Origin: JAKPNF01 sp031556275 | GTDB taxonomy: Bacteria; Verrucomicrobiota; Verrucomicrobiia; Opitutales; JAKPNF01 | DNA: 29,006 nucleotides | Assembly: GCA_031556275.1 (NCBI GenBank) | Contig: JAVBTG010000121.1 | Location: forward strand, 1 to 29,006 | Reading direction: 5' to 3' | Part shown: positions 7,366-13,869 of the stretch, piece after piece | How the letters are laid out: every line of letters starts with the position of its first letter | Numbering within the stretch: position 1 is the stretch's first letter | Notes under the pieces: generated by a model | The model's input: the letters and a program-made list of their open reading frames with translations, nothing else | Told to the model about the DNA's origin: nothing | Databases searched by the model: none | Translations under genes and position numbers: made by a program

Positions 7366-8493
7366 ATGTATCCTCAAGACCATCCATCCCGCTGGCATAG
7401 CGGGCAGGGCCTGTGGGCCGAAACGCCCGCCGCGCAGTGGAACGATTGGACGTGGCAGATGCGCAACCGCATAACCGACGCGGCGGCGCTGGAAAAATGG
7501 ATGACGCTCTCCCCGCAGGAGCGGGCGGGGTGCGAGGCGGCGAGGCAGCGGCTTGCCTTTGCCATCACCCCGCATTTTTTTAACCTCATTGACCGCGAGA
7601 ATCCCGACTGCCCCATCCGCAAACAGGTGGTGCCCCGCGTCGAGGAGCAACAGGTCGCCCCCTGCGAGCGGGCCGACCCGATCGGCGAGGAGGGCGCGAT
7701 GCCCGTGCCGGGGCTCGTCCACCGCTACCCCGACCGCGTGTTGTTGCTGGTCACCGACCGCTGCGCCAGTTATTGCCGCTATTGCACGCGCTCGCGGATG
7801 GTGTCGGACGCGCAAGACTATCACTTTCATCCCCATTTGGAAGAAGGGCTGGATTACATCCGCAAGCACCCGCAGGTGCGCGACGTCCTTGTCAGCGGAG
7901 GCGACGCGCTTTTGCTTTCCGACGAAAAACTCGACGCCCTCTTGGCGGCGTTGCGGGCGATCGAGCACGTGGAGTTTATCCGCATCGGCACGCGCGTGCC
8001 GGTCTTTTTGCCGCAGCGGATCACGCCCGCCCTGTGCGAGGTTTTCCGCCGCCACGGGCCGATTTGGATGAGCATCCACACCAATCATCCCAACGAATGC
8101 ACGCGCGAGCTGGCCGAGGCGTGCGAGCGACTGTCTTTCGCGGGGGTGGTGTTGGGGAACCAGTCCGTCCTGCTCAAGGGGGTCAACGACGACGCGGATG
8201 TGCAGCGCTCGCTCTCGCACCGTTTGCTCCAGATGCGGGTGCGTCCTTACTATTTGTACCAGTGCGATTTGATTAACGGCAGCGGCCATTTCCGCACCGA
8301 CGTGCGCAAGGGCGTGGAGATCATCCGGTCGCTGCGCGGCTTCACGACGGGCTACGCCGTGCCGCAGTTTGTGATCGACGCGCCGGGGGGCGGCGGAAAA
8401 GTGCCCGTCATGCCCGCCTATGTGGAGGCGATCGACGATGCGGGCACGGTGCGCATGCGCAACTGGGCGGGCGATGCCTACACCTATCCCTAG
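7366..8493 (+). CDS. Lysine 2,3-aminomutase-type (KamA family) radical SAM enzyme
   Basis: This is a PLP- and [4Fe-4S]/SAM-dependent aminomutase, expected to interconvert L-lysine and beta-lysine. From ATG 7366 it has 375 residues. The N-terminal WNDWTWQMRNRI segment is typical of true lysine 2,3-aminomutases. The cluster ligands are C133, C137 and C140 (CASYCRYC). The two substrate-contacting aspartates of the clostridial enzyme correspond to D301 (QCDL) and D338. The PLP lysine is K345 in DAPGGGGK. This motif argues against EpmB, whose equivalent is different. It ends just where the clostridial enzyme continues into a Cys-rich zinc tail, which is absent here. No beta-lysine acetyltransferase (ablB) or epmA is adjacent. 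A TTG at 7354 is an alternative start. Its TAG stop sits exactly at the edge of the inserted element downstream. Confidence 0.88.
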   Translation: MYPQDHPSRWHSGQGLWAETPAAQWNDWTWQMRNRITDAAALEKWMTLSPQERAGCEAARQRLAFAITPHFFNLIDRENPDCPIRKQVVPRVEEQQVAPCERADPIGEEGAMPVPGLVHRYPDRVLLLVTDRCASYCRYCTRSRMVSDAQDYHFHPHLEEGLDYIRKHPQVRDVLVSGGDALLLSDEKLDALLAALRAIEHVEFIRIGTRVPVFLPQRITPALCEVFRRHGPIWMSIHTNHPNECTRELAEACERLSFAGVVLGNQSVLLKGVNDDADVQRSLSHRLLQMRVRPYYLYQCDLINGSGHFRTDVRKGVEIIRSLRGFTTGYAVPQFVIDAPGGGGKVPVMPAYVEAIDDAGTVRMRNWAGDAYTYP

Positions 8494-8577
8494 GGCGTGT
8501 CTTCAAATTCCGCAGTCGTGGGTAAGACTGGCGCTTGCCTGAGAGGCATTTGGAAAACGAAGGGGCCCATATCCACT

Positions 8578-8602
8578 CGCGAAAAATCTCCGCTTTTTCG
8601 CG
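8578..8602. repeat. Small perfect palindrome inside the MITE-like element
   Basis: CGCGAAAAA (8578–8586) and TTTTTCGCG (8594–8602) form a 9-bp stem with a 7-nt loop. The A/T half of the stem would give a run of U on either strand, so it could act as a weak terminator. Confidence 0.6.
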
Positions 8603-8612
8603 TTCCCGCTGT

Positions 8613-8717
8613 AAAAATGGGCTGTGGCTGCGTTTGCGTCGGGATAGACAGGGGGGCAGTAGTCTCGTACAGCACCCCCTGTCTATCCTTCCTTAAACTT
8701 CGCCACAGCCCAATTTT
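8613..8717. repeat. Large two-part palindrome inside the MITE-like element
   Basis: The outer arms AAAAATGGGCTGTGGC (8613–8628) and GCCACAGCCCAATTTT (8702–8717) pair with one mismatch. The inner arms GGATAGACAGGGGG (8642–8655) and CCCCCTGTCTATCC (8675–8688) pair perfectly over 14 bp. Unpaired strands of about 13 nt separate the two stems. Transcribed RNA would fold into one long hairpin on either strand. Confidence 0.8.
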
Positions 8718-8856
8718 CCTGCGCGGGAAAGTTGCACGGAGCTAACAAGAATGCGGTTTTATTTTTATAAAAAACTCAAAACATTTGATCGTAAGCTGAT
8801 TGGAAGATTTGCTTTCTTGAATTTGAAGACACAACCTAGCCCCGCTGCATTTGGCT

Positions 8857-8886
8857 TTGCGGCGCGGCGGCGCTTTGTTCTATTAT
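8857..8886 (+). promoter_or_regulatory. Candidate promoter of the TPR–exbB–exbD operon
   Basis: TTGCGG (8857–8862) and TATTAT (8881–8886) are separated by 18 bp. They lie just after the right end of the inserted element and 12 nt before the ATG at 8899. This is a motif match only. If real, the leader would be only a few nucleotides long. Confidence 0.35.
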
Positions 8887-8898
8887 GGCGAAATAAGC

Positions 8899-11541
8899 AT
8901 GCGGGCATCCGTTTTTTTGAGAAACTGTGCGAGGGGTAGTTTCCTTTTCGCGGGAATTGTCTGCGCGGTGTTCGCCGCGCAGGAGGCCCCCGTGTCCGTG
9001 TTGCCGGGCGTTCCGCTGTCCGAGCAAAAACCGCAGGCGCTGACCGCGCAGATACCGGCCCTTTGGACGCTCGACGCCGGGTTGGACGCGCTGGCCACGG
9101 GGATTCCCTCGCTGGCCGAAAAGTTTCTGACGCAGGCGTTGGAGTATCCCGACCTCTCCGCGGCCGACCGCGAGCGCGCGGGGCTGGCGCTCACTTCGGC
9201 GCAATTGAGCCTGCGCCAGTACGAGCAGGCCGCCCGGACGCTGGAGAAATGGGTGCCGACGGACCGCCCCGCCGCGCGCTTGCGCCGCGCGTTGCTCGAC
9301 TATCAGCAGGGCGACTTTTCCGCCGCCGCCGCCGCGCTCGAACAGGCTCCCATTGAGGGCTTGCCGGAATCGGAGCGCCCGTGGCGATTTTTGTTGGAGG
9401 GGCTGATCGAGGAGTCGCAGGGCGAGTCGGCCAAGGCCGAGCAGAATTTTGAAAAGGCCCGCTCGATGTCCGCCACGAACGTGGAGCGCGCGCTGTTTGA
9501 GACGGCGATCTCGCGCGGGCGCATCCTCTCCGGCAAGGCCACGCCGGAAATGGTGGACGTGCTGCGCAAAAAAGTGGAGGAAAACCGCAACACCCGCATG
9601 GAGGTGCAGTTCGCCAAGGAGCTGGCGGTGCTGCTGCAGCAGCTCGACCGCAAGGACGAGGCGCTGACGGTGCTCCAAGGCCAGCTCGACGCGCTCGGCG
9701 AGGAGGCCCGCGACGAGAAAAACCAGATCCGCCTTTTGTACGCGTTGCTGGAGGGAGAAAATGCGCCTCAGGCGCAGACGCTGCTGCAGGAAATTTTGCG
9801 CGGGCGCGGCGTGCGCGAAGTCCAGCAAAACGCGCTCTACCTGCTGGCGCGCTCCCCGCAGTGGCGGCTGGAGCCGGACGGCTTTTTGAATTTTTTGGAG
9901 GACGTGCTCAAGCAGACGCCGGACCACGCGCTGTACGACGAGATCCTTCTGTTCATCGCGCAGCTCAATCTCGATCTCGGGCGGCTCGACCCGGCGGAGC
10001 GGGCGGCCGCGCGCCTGCTCGCGGATTTCCCCGCCTCCTCCGGGCGCAAGCGCGCGCTGCGGCTGCTCGCGCAGGTGGCCATGAAGCGCGAGCCCCCGCG
10101 CTACCGCGTGGCGGCGGACTATTTGAACCGCCTGCGCGGCGAGCTGGAGGAGGGCGGGGCGCGGGCGAAGCTCTCGCTCTTGCTGGCCGACTTGTATTTC
10201 CTCAACGGCGACTACGCCAACGCCAACGCCCTCTACGCCGAGCTGATGCGCCAGCCCTCGCCGCCGTTGCCGCGCGGGGATTTGCTGTTTCGCGAGGTGC
10301 TTTCCGCCGTGCGGGCCGAAAAGCTCGACGCGGCCGCCTCCCAGCTCGACGCGGCCGCCGCGATGCCCGACGCCGACGCCGAGAACCATTGGCGGGCCGA
10401 GTGGAGCCTCATGCGCGCGCTGCAGGAAAAGGACCGCGCGCAGGACGCCTTCGCGCGGCTGCGCAAGCTGTTGTCCGAGGACAAGGGGGCCAACCTTTCC
10501 GTGGAGCTGCGCCTGCGCCTGCTGTGGCTCGAGGCCCAGCTCGCCCTGACAACCGGGCAGGCAAAGGAGGCCCCCGCGCTGGCGGAGCGCCTCGTGCTGA
10601 TGCTCGACACCCTTCCCGAGGCTGCCATAGCAAAACAGGACCGCGCGCGCGTCTTGGCGAGCGCCCTGCTGCTCCAGGGGCAGGCCCTGCTGGGCGCGGG
10701 CGACGCCGCCGCGGCGACGAAAACCTTCGAGCGCCTGCGGGCGGAGTTCCCCGACTCGGACCCCGCCGTGCTGAGCTATTTCGTGGAGGCGCGCCGCCTC
10801 GCCTCCGAGGGCCTGCTGGCCGAGGCGCAGCAGCGCGCCGTGGCCGTCGCCGACAAGTATCCAAAAAGCAACTACGCCCCGGCCGCCCTCTACGAGGCCG
10901 CCGCGCTGGCGGAGGGGCAGGGGTCCACCGCCGCCTACGAGCAGGCGGTCGGGCTGCTCGACCGGATCGTGCGCCAGTATCCGGAAAGTCGATACGTCTT
11001 TTTCGCGCGCCTGCGGCAGGGCGACATCGCCCGCAAGCTCAACGATTTCGGCGCGGCCCTGATCGCCTACGACGGCCTGCTGGCCTCCTATCCCGACCAC
11101 GTGGAGCGCGCGCGCGTCGAGATGGCCCGCGCCGACGCCTATCTGGCCCTCTCCGCCAAGGACGCCACCAAGTACGGGGCGGCGGAGGCCGCCTTCGAGC
11201 GGCTGTTCGCCCTGCCGGACCTTTCCGCCGACACGCGGGTCGAGGCCGGGTTCAAGTGGGGCTACGTCCTCGAGCGCGCGGGCAACTTGGAGCGGGCCAG
11301 GCAGGCCTACTGGCTGGTCGTCTCCCGTTTTTTGCGCGCCGAAAACGCCCCCACGCTCGACGGCCCGGGCCGCTATTGGATGAGCCGCGTCGTCCTCCAG
11401 CTGGGCGACCTGCTGAGCCGCCGCGGCGACGTGCAGGACGCGCGCACCGTCTACGCGCTGATCGGCCAGTACGGCCTGCCCGGCGTCAACGTGGCCCGCA
11501 GCCGCCTCGGCGCGGACTCCGCCCAATTTAACGAAAAATAA
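8899..11541 (+). CDS. Periplasmic tetratricopeptide-repeat (TPR) protein, first gene of an ExbB/ExbD operon
   Basis: The start at ATG 8899 places a signal peptide at the N-terminus (MRASVFLRNCARGSFLFAG, then IVCAVFAAQ). An upstream in-frame start at 8851 would bury it. The remaining roughly 850 residues are almost entirely helical, built of degenerate 34–36-residue TPR units rich in Ala, Leu, Arg and Glu. Examples are the segments around AALALEQAP-like repeats near residue 130, YANANALYAELMRQP near 440 and FGAALIAYDGLLASYPDH near 725. Such proteins are protein-binding scaffolds. An internal 17-bp direct repeat (10322–10338, 10343–10359) encodes LDAAASQLDAAAA. The stop is 6 nt before the ExbB-like gene, so the protein probably works with that membrane motor, perhaps as an envelope scaffold. 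The exact function is not recognised. Confidence 0.85.
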   Translation: MRASVFLRNCARGSFLFAGIVCAVFAAQEAPVSVLPGVPLSEQKPQALTAQIPALWTLDAGLDALATGIPSLAEKFLTQALEYPDLSAADRERAGLALTSAQLSLRQYEQAARTLEKWVPTDRPAARLRRALLDYQQGDFSAAAAALEQAPIEGLPESERPWRFLLEGLIEESQGESAKAEQNFEKARSMSATNVERALFETAISRGRILSGKATPEMVDVLRKKVEENRNTRMEVQFAKELAVLLQQLDRKDEALTVLQGQLDALGEEARDEKNQIRLLYALLEGENAPQAQTLLQEILRGRGVREVQQNALYLLARSPQWRLEPDGFLNFLEDVLKQTPDHALYDEILLFIAQLNLDLGRLDPAERAAARLLADFPASSGRKRALRLLAQVAMKREPPRYRVAADYLNRLRGELEEGGARAKLSLLLADLYFLNGDYANANALYAELMRQPSPPLPRGDLLFREVLSAVRAEKLDAAASQLDAAAAMPDADAENHWRAEWSLMRALQEKDRAQDAFARLRKLLSEDKGANLSVELRLRLLWLEAQLALTTGQAKEAPALAERLVLMLDTLPEAAIAKQDRARVLASALLLQGQALLGAGDAAAATKTFERLRAEFPDSDPAVLSYFVEARRLASEGLLAEAQQRAVAVADKYPKSNYAPAALYEAAALAEGQGSTAAYEQAVGLLDRIVRQYPESRYVFFARLRQGDIARKLNDFGAALIAYDGLLASYPDHVERARVEMARADAYLALSAKDATKYGAAEAAFERLFALPDLSADTRVEAGFKWGYVLERAGNLERARQAYWLVVSRFLRAENAPTLDGPGRYWMSRVVLQLGDLLSRRGDVQDARTVYALIGQYGLPGVNVARSRLGADSAQFNEK

Positions 11542-11547
11542 TTTCCC

Positions 11548-12207
11548 ATGAATCCCTCCCTCCTGCAAAGCGGCGGCCCGCTCATCTGGGTGCTATTGGC
11601 CCTCGGGTTGCTCGCGCTGATTTTCTTTTTGGAGCGCACGCTCTACCTGCACCGCGGGCAGATCCGCACCAACACGTTTTTGGAGGGCATCAAAAACCTT
11701 GTGCGCAAGCGCCGCATCGTCGAGGCCCTCACGGTGTGCGAGGAGACGCCGGGGCCCGTGGCCTCGATCGTGAAGTCCGCCCTGCTCGTGCACGACCAGG
11801 GCGAGACGCGCATGCGCGGGGCCATCCAGTCGATGGCGCTCGTGGAAATTCCGCTGCTGGAGCGCCGCATCGGCACGATCGCCGCGATCGCCAAAATCGC
11901 GCCGCTGATCGGGCTTTTGGGCACGGTCATCGCGCTGCTGCAGGGCTTTTTCGCCATGCAAAAGGACGGGCCCTACGCGGACGGGGCCGTCTTCTCCGGC
12001 TATGTTGCGCAGGCGCTCGTGGTGACGGCGGCCGGGTTGGGGTTGGCGATTTTGGCCAATATGGCCTGCCATTTCCTTTACGGGCGCGTGCGCGCGCTGG
12101 TCAACGACATGGAGTGGGTGGGCAACGAGATCATGCAATTCCTGCTCTACGGCGAACCCGACCGCGTGGCCTACGTCCCGTCCGAGGAGGACGGGCAGGA
12201 GGATTGA
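11548..12207 (+). CDS. MotA/TolQ/ExbB-family motor protein (ExbB-like)
   Basis: This 219-residue inner-membrane protein is of the ExbB/TolQ family, which normally forms the pentameric stator that conducts protons to drive TonB-type work. It has three hydrophobic segments: about 11–29, 117–136 (APLIGLLGTVIALLQGFF) and 150–175. A cytoplasmic loop lies between the first two. The pore threonines equivalent to E. coli ExbB T148 and T181 are present as T126 and T160. The glutamate equivalent to E176 is replaced by Q155, in the sequence VAQALVVTAAGL. The gene lies between the TPR gene (6-nt gap) and the ExbD-like gene (31-nt gap). There is no Shine-Dalgarno before the ATG. Confidence 0.92.
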   Translation: MNPSLLQSGGPLIWVLLALGLLALIFFLERTLYLHRGQIRTNTFLEGIKNLVRKRRIVEALTVCEETPGPVASIVKSALLVHDQGETRMRGAIQSMALVEIPLLERRIGTIAAIAKIAPLIGLLGTVIALLQGFFAMQKDGPYADGAVFSGYVAQALVVTAAGLGLAILANMACHFLYGRVRALVNDMEWVGNEIMQFLLYGEPDRVAYVPSEEDGQED

Positions 12208-12238
12208 TTTTTCCTGTTAAATTTAAACCACCGACGCC

Positions 12239-12769
12239 ATGGCATCCATCACACGCCCGCTGAACCTGCGCGCCAACATCACGGTGGCGGACACCCGCTT
12301 CGACTGGGTGGCCGCGCTCAACGTCGTGCTGGTGGGCGTGCTGCTGTTTTTCCTCGGCTCGCGCTACATTTACGCGCCCGGGATGCTGGTGGACGTTTCC
12401 GGCGCGCCCGCGCTGCCCAAGACGCTGGCCCTGCCGGTGTCGTCCGCGCCCATGCCGGGCGTGGCCCCCGCTGCGGCCATCACCGTGCTGACGGTGCAGC
12501 AGGACGGCGTGTTTCTGTACAACGGCAGTATCCATTCTTTCAATACGCTCGCCCGCACGCTCGGCCAGACCAAGGGCGAAGACCGCGGGGTCCTGCTGAT
12601 AAAGGCCGCGCGCGACGTCTCCATGCAGGCGTTTGTCGGGGTGTGCGAGCTGGCGCGCAACGCCGGCTTCTCCAGCGTGCAGGTCGCGGTGGAGTCCAAG
12701 ACGGAGGGCTCGGACTTCCGCGACAAGGACGGCAAGCCGTTCCTCAACGCGCTCCCGCAGGGGGGCTGA
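12239..12769 (+). CDS. ExbD/TolR-like protein lacking the transmembrane Asp
   Basis: This 176-residue protein has the ExbD plan: a short cytoplasmic N-terminus, one membrane helix (about 23–40, WVAALNVVLVGVLLFFLG) and a periplasmic alpha/beta domain ending near 160. The periplasmic part contains the ExbD-like VLTVQQDGVFLYNGS and VLLIKAARDVSMQAFV (strand–helix) elements. In ExbD/TolR the helix starts with an essential Asp (E. coli D25, PFIDVMLVLL). The aligned residue here is N28 (AALNVVLVGVLL). The nearest acid is D22, six residues earlier and outside the helix. It sits between the ExbB-like and TonB-like genes. Family membership rests on context and fold pattern as much as on sequence, because the protein is divergent. 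Confidence 0.8.
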   Translation: MASITRPLNLRANITVADTRFDWVAALNVVLVGVLLFFLGSRYIYAPGMLVDVSGAPALPKTLALPVSSAPMPGVAPAAAITVLTVQQDGVFLYNGSIHSFNTLARTLGQTKGEDRGVLLIKAARDVSMQAFVGVCELARNAGFSSVQVAVESKTEGSDFRDKDGKPFLNALPQGG

Positions 12770-12784
12770 CTGTTTTTTTAGCGC

Positions 12785-13558
12785 ATGGGCCAGAGCGAAC
12801 CAGACGACACCCGGACGATTCCCGAGCCTGACGCGCGGGAAAAACGCCTGCCGTGGTTCGCCCTGTCGGTGATTGTGGGCGTACTGCTCTTGGGCGCGCT
12901 GATGTGGCTGCTATCGGTGCCTCTGCCGCCGTACCGCGCGCCGGAGTTCCCCAAGCCGCTGGTGTCGATCGACGTTTCCTCGGGCGCGGAAATCGGGGGC
13001 GGTCTGCTCGGCGAGCAGGCCGCGCTGTTCGACACCGAGCCGCTGTTTCTGCCCACGCGCTGGAACGCGGGCCGCGCCCGCTCCGCCCTCGAAATCGCGC
13101 ACGGGCGGGCGCCGTCGCCCTTTAGCACTTACGATCTGCGCATCGCGCCCGACGCCGAGGCGCTCCCCGCCGCGCTGGTGGACGCCCCGCCCGTGTTGCT
13201 GACGCCGGAGAGTCTTTTGTCGGCCCGCCACACCGATTTTTTCGCGCAGTTCGGCAAGGGCGGGAATGTGCACCCGTTGTCCGAGCGCTCGGCGCTCTTG
13301 CGCGTGATTCAGGGCTCCAAAACGATCGCGGAGGTGGTCTTGCGGGGCCGCTTTTCGCCCGAGCTGGACGGCACGTTGTGGAGCCCGCTCGATTTTATGG
13401 TGCTGGTCGGCCCCGACGGCGAACTCGTGGGCGAGCCGCTCTTGCAGGGCACCACCGGCAACGAGGCCGTGGACGAGGCCCTTCGCGCGCTTGTGCGCGG
13501 GCACTTGGAAGGCAGGCGGTTGGGCGAGGGGCATTTTAAGGTCTCGATTATGCCTTGA
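12785..13558 (+). CDS. TonB-like single-span envelope protein
   Basis: This 257-residue protein has an N-terminal cytoplasmic tail of about 22 residues, one membrane helix (about 23–45, LPWFALSVIVGVLLLGALMWLL), a Pro-containing periplasmic linker and a C-terminal domain. The last 65 residues follow the TonB C-terminal pattern: a strand with DGELVGEPLLQGTTGN, then a helix EAVDEALRALVRGHLEG, then a final strand HFKVSI. The membrane helix has no His, whereas E. coli TonB has a functionally important H20. It starts 15 nt after the ExbD-like gene and is last in the operon. TonB-like identity is an inference from the C-terminal pattern plus position; it could also be a lineage-specific partner of the motor. 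Confidence 0.6.
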   Translation: MGQSEPDDTRTIPEPDAREKRLPWFALSVIVGVLLLGALMWLLSVPLPPYRAPEFPKPLVSIDVSSGAEIGGGLLGEQAALFDTEPLFLPTRWNAGRARSALEIAHGRAPSPFSTYDLRIAPDAEALPAALVDAPPVLLTPESLLSARHTDFFAQFGKGGNVHPLSERSALLRVIQGSKTIAEVVLRGRFSPELDGTLWSPLDFMVLVGPDGELVGEPLLQGTTGNEAVDEALRALVRGHLEGRRLGEGHFKVSIMP

Positions 13559-13562
13559 TTAC

Positions 13563-13579
13563 CCCCTCAAAAACAGGGG
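13563..13579 (+). terminator. Weak hairpin after the ExbB/ExbD operon
   Basis: CCCCT (13563–13567) and AGGGG (13575–13579) form a 5-bp stem with a 7-nt A-rich loop just after the TonB-like stop. Only a short CTGTTT follows. It is a plausible but weak terminator; no better one is seen before the tuf promoter region. Confidence 0.3.
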
Positions 13580-13673
13580 CTGTTTGGGCGCAACTCCTAT
13601 AAGCGGCGTTTTGCGGCAAGCTTGCGCGGACATTCCCCCTGCGTGCGGACAAACGCGAATTTGCAAAAAGGTG

Positions 13674-13703
13674 TTGACGGGGAAGGCCGCTTTTTGCCAT
13701 TGT
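13674..13703 (+). promoter_or_regulatory. Candidate promoter for tRNA-Thr and tuf
   Basis: TTGACG (13674–13679) differs from the sigma-70 -35 consensus at one base. With an 18-bp spacer it is followed by CATTGT (13698–13703), preceded by a TG as in extended -10 elements. The tRNA starts about 40 nt downstream. The -35 is good and the -10 is weak. Confidence 0.45.
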
Positions 13704-13749
13704 TAACGTTTCTTTCAACAGACGCCGGGCACCCGGTGGCTTTTGGTGG

Positions 13750-13825
<76 letters not shown>

Positions 13826-13869
13826 TTGAAGGTTTTCGTCTCAAATCACATCCTAAAACAACCTCCATC

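Larger units (their letters stand above)
8493..8836 (+). mobile_element. MITE-like non-autonomous element, 344 bp, TA duplication
   Basis: This fills the gene-free gap between the aminomutase and the TPR gene. The left end GGGCGTGTCTTCAAATTC (8493–8510) and the inverted right end GAATTTGAAGACACAACC (8819–8836) match at 16 of 18 positions. The element is flanked by TA on both sides (8491–8492 and 8837–8838). No open reading frame resembling a transposase is present. The interior holds two large palindromes, and its right quarter is clearly more AT-rich than the surrounding DNA. The TA duplication is what IS630/Tc1-mariner-type and some IS5-related elements leave, but the family is not identified. 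The orientation is arbitrary. Confidence 0.7.

Noticed and set aside
8497..8939. Short open frames (62–82 codons) inside and next to the MITE-like element
   Set aside because: No transposase motif or other similarity is visible; one runs across the element's end. They look like chance frames.
10322..10359. 17-bp direct repeat inside the TPR gene
   Set aside because: It encodes a repeated LDAAA segment in an Ala-rich helical protein and is explained by coding sequence; it is not a mobile or regulatory repeat.
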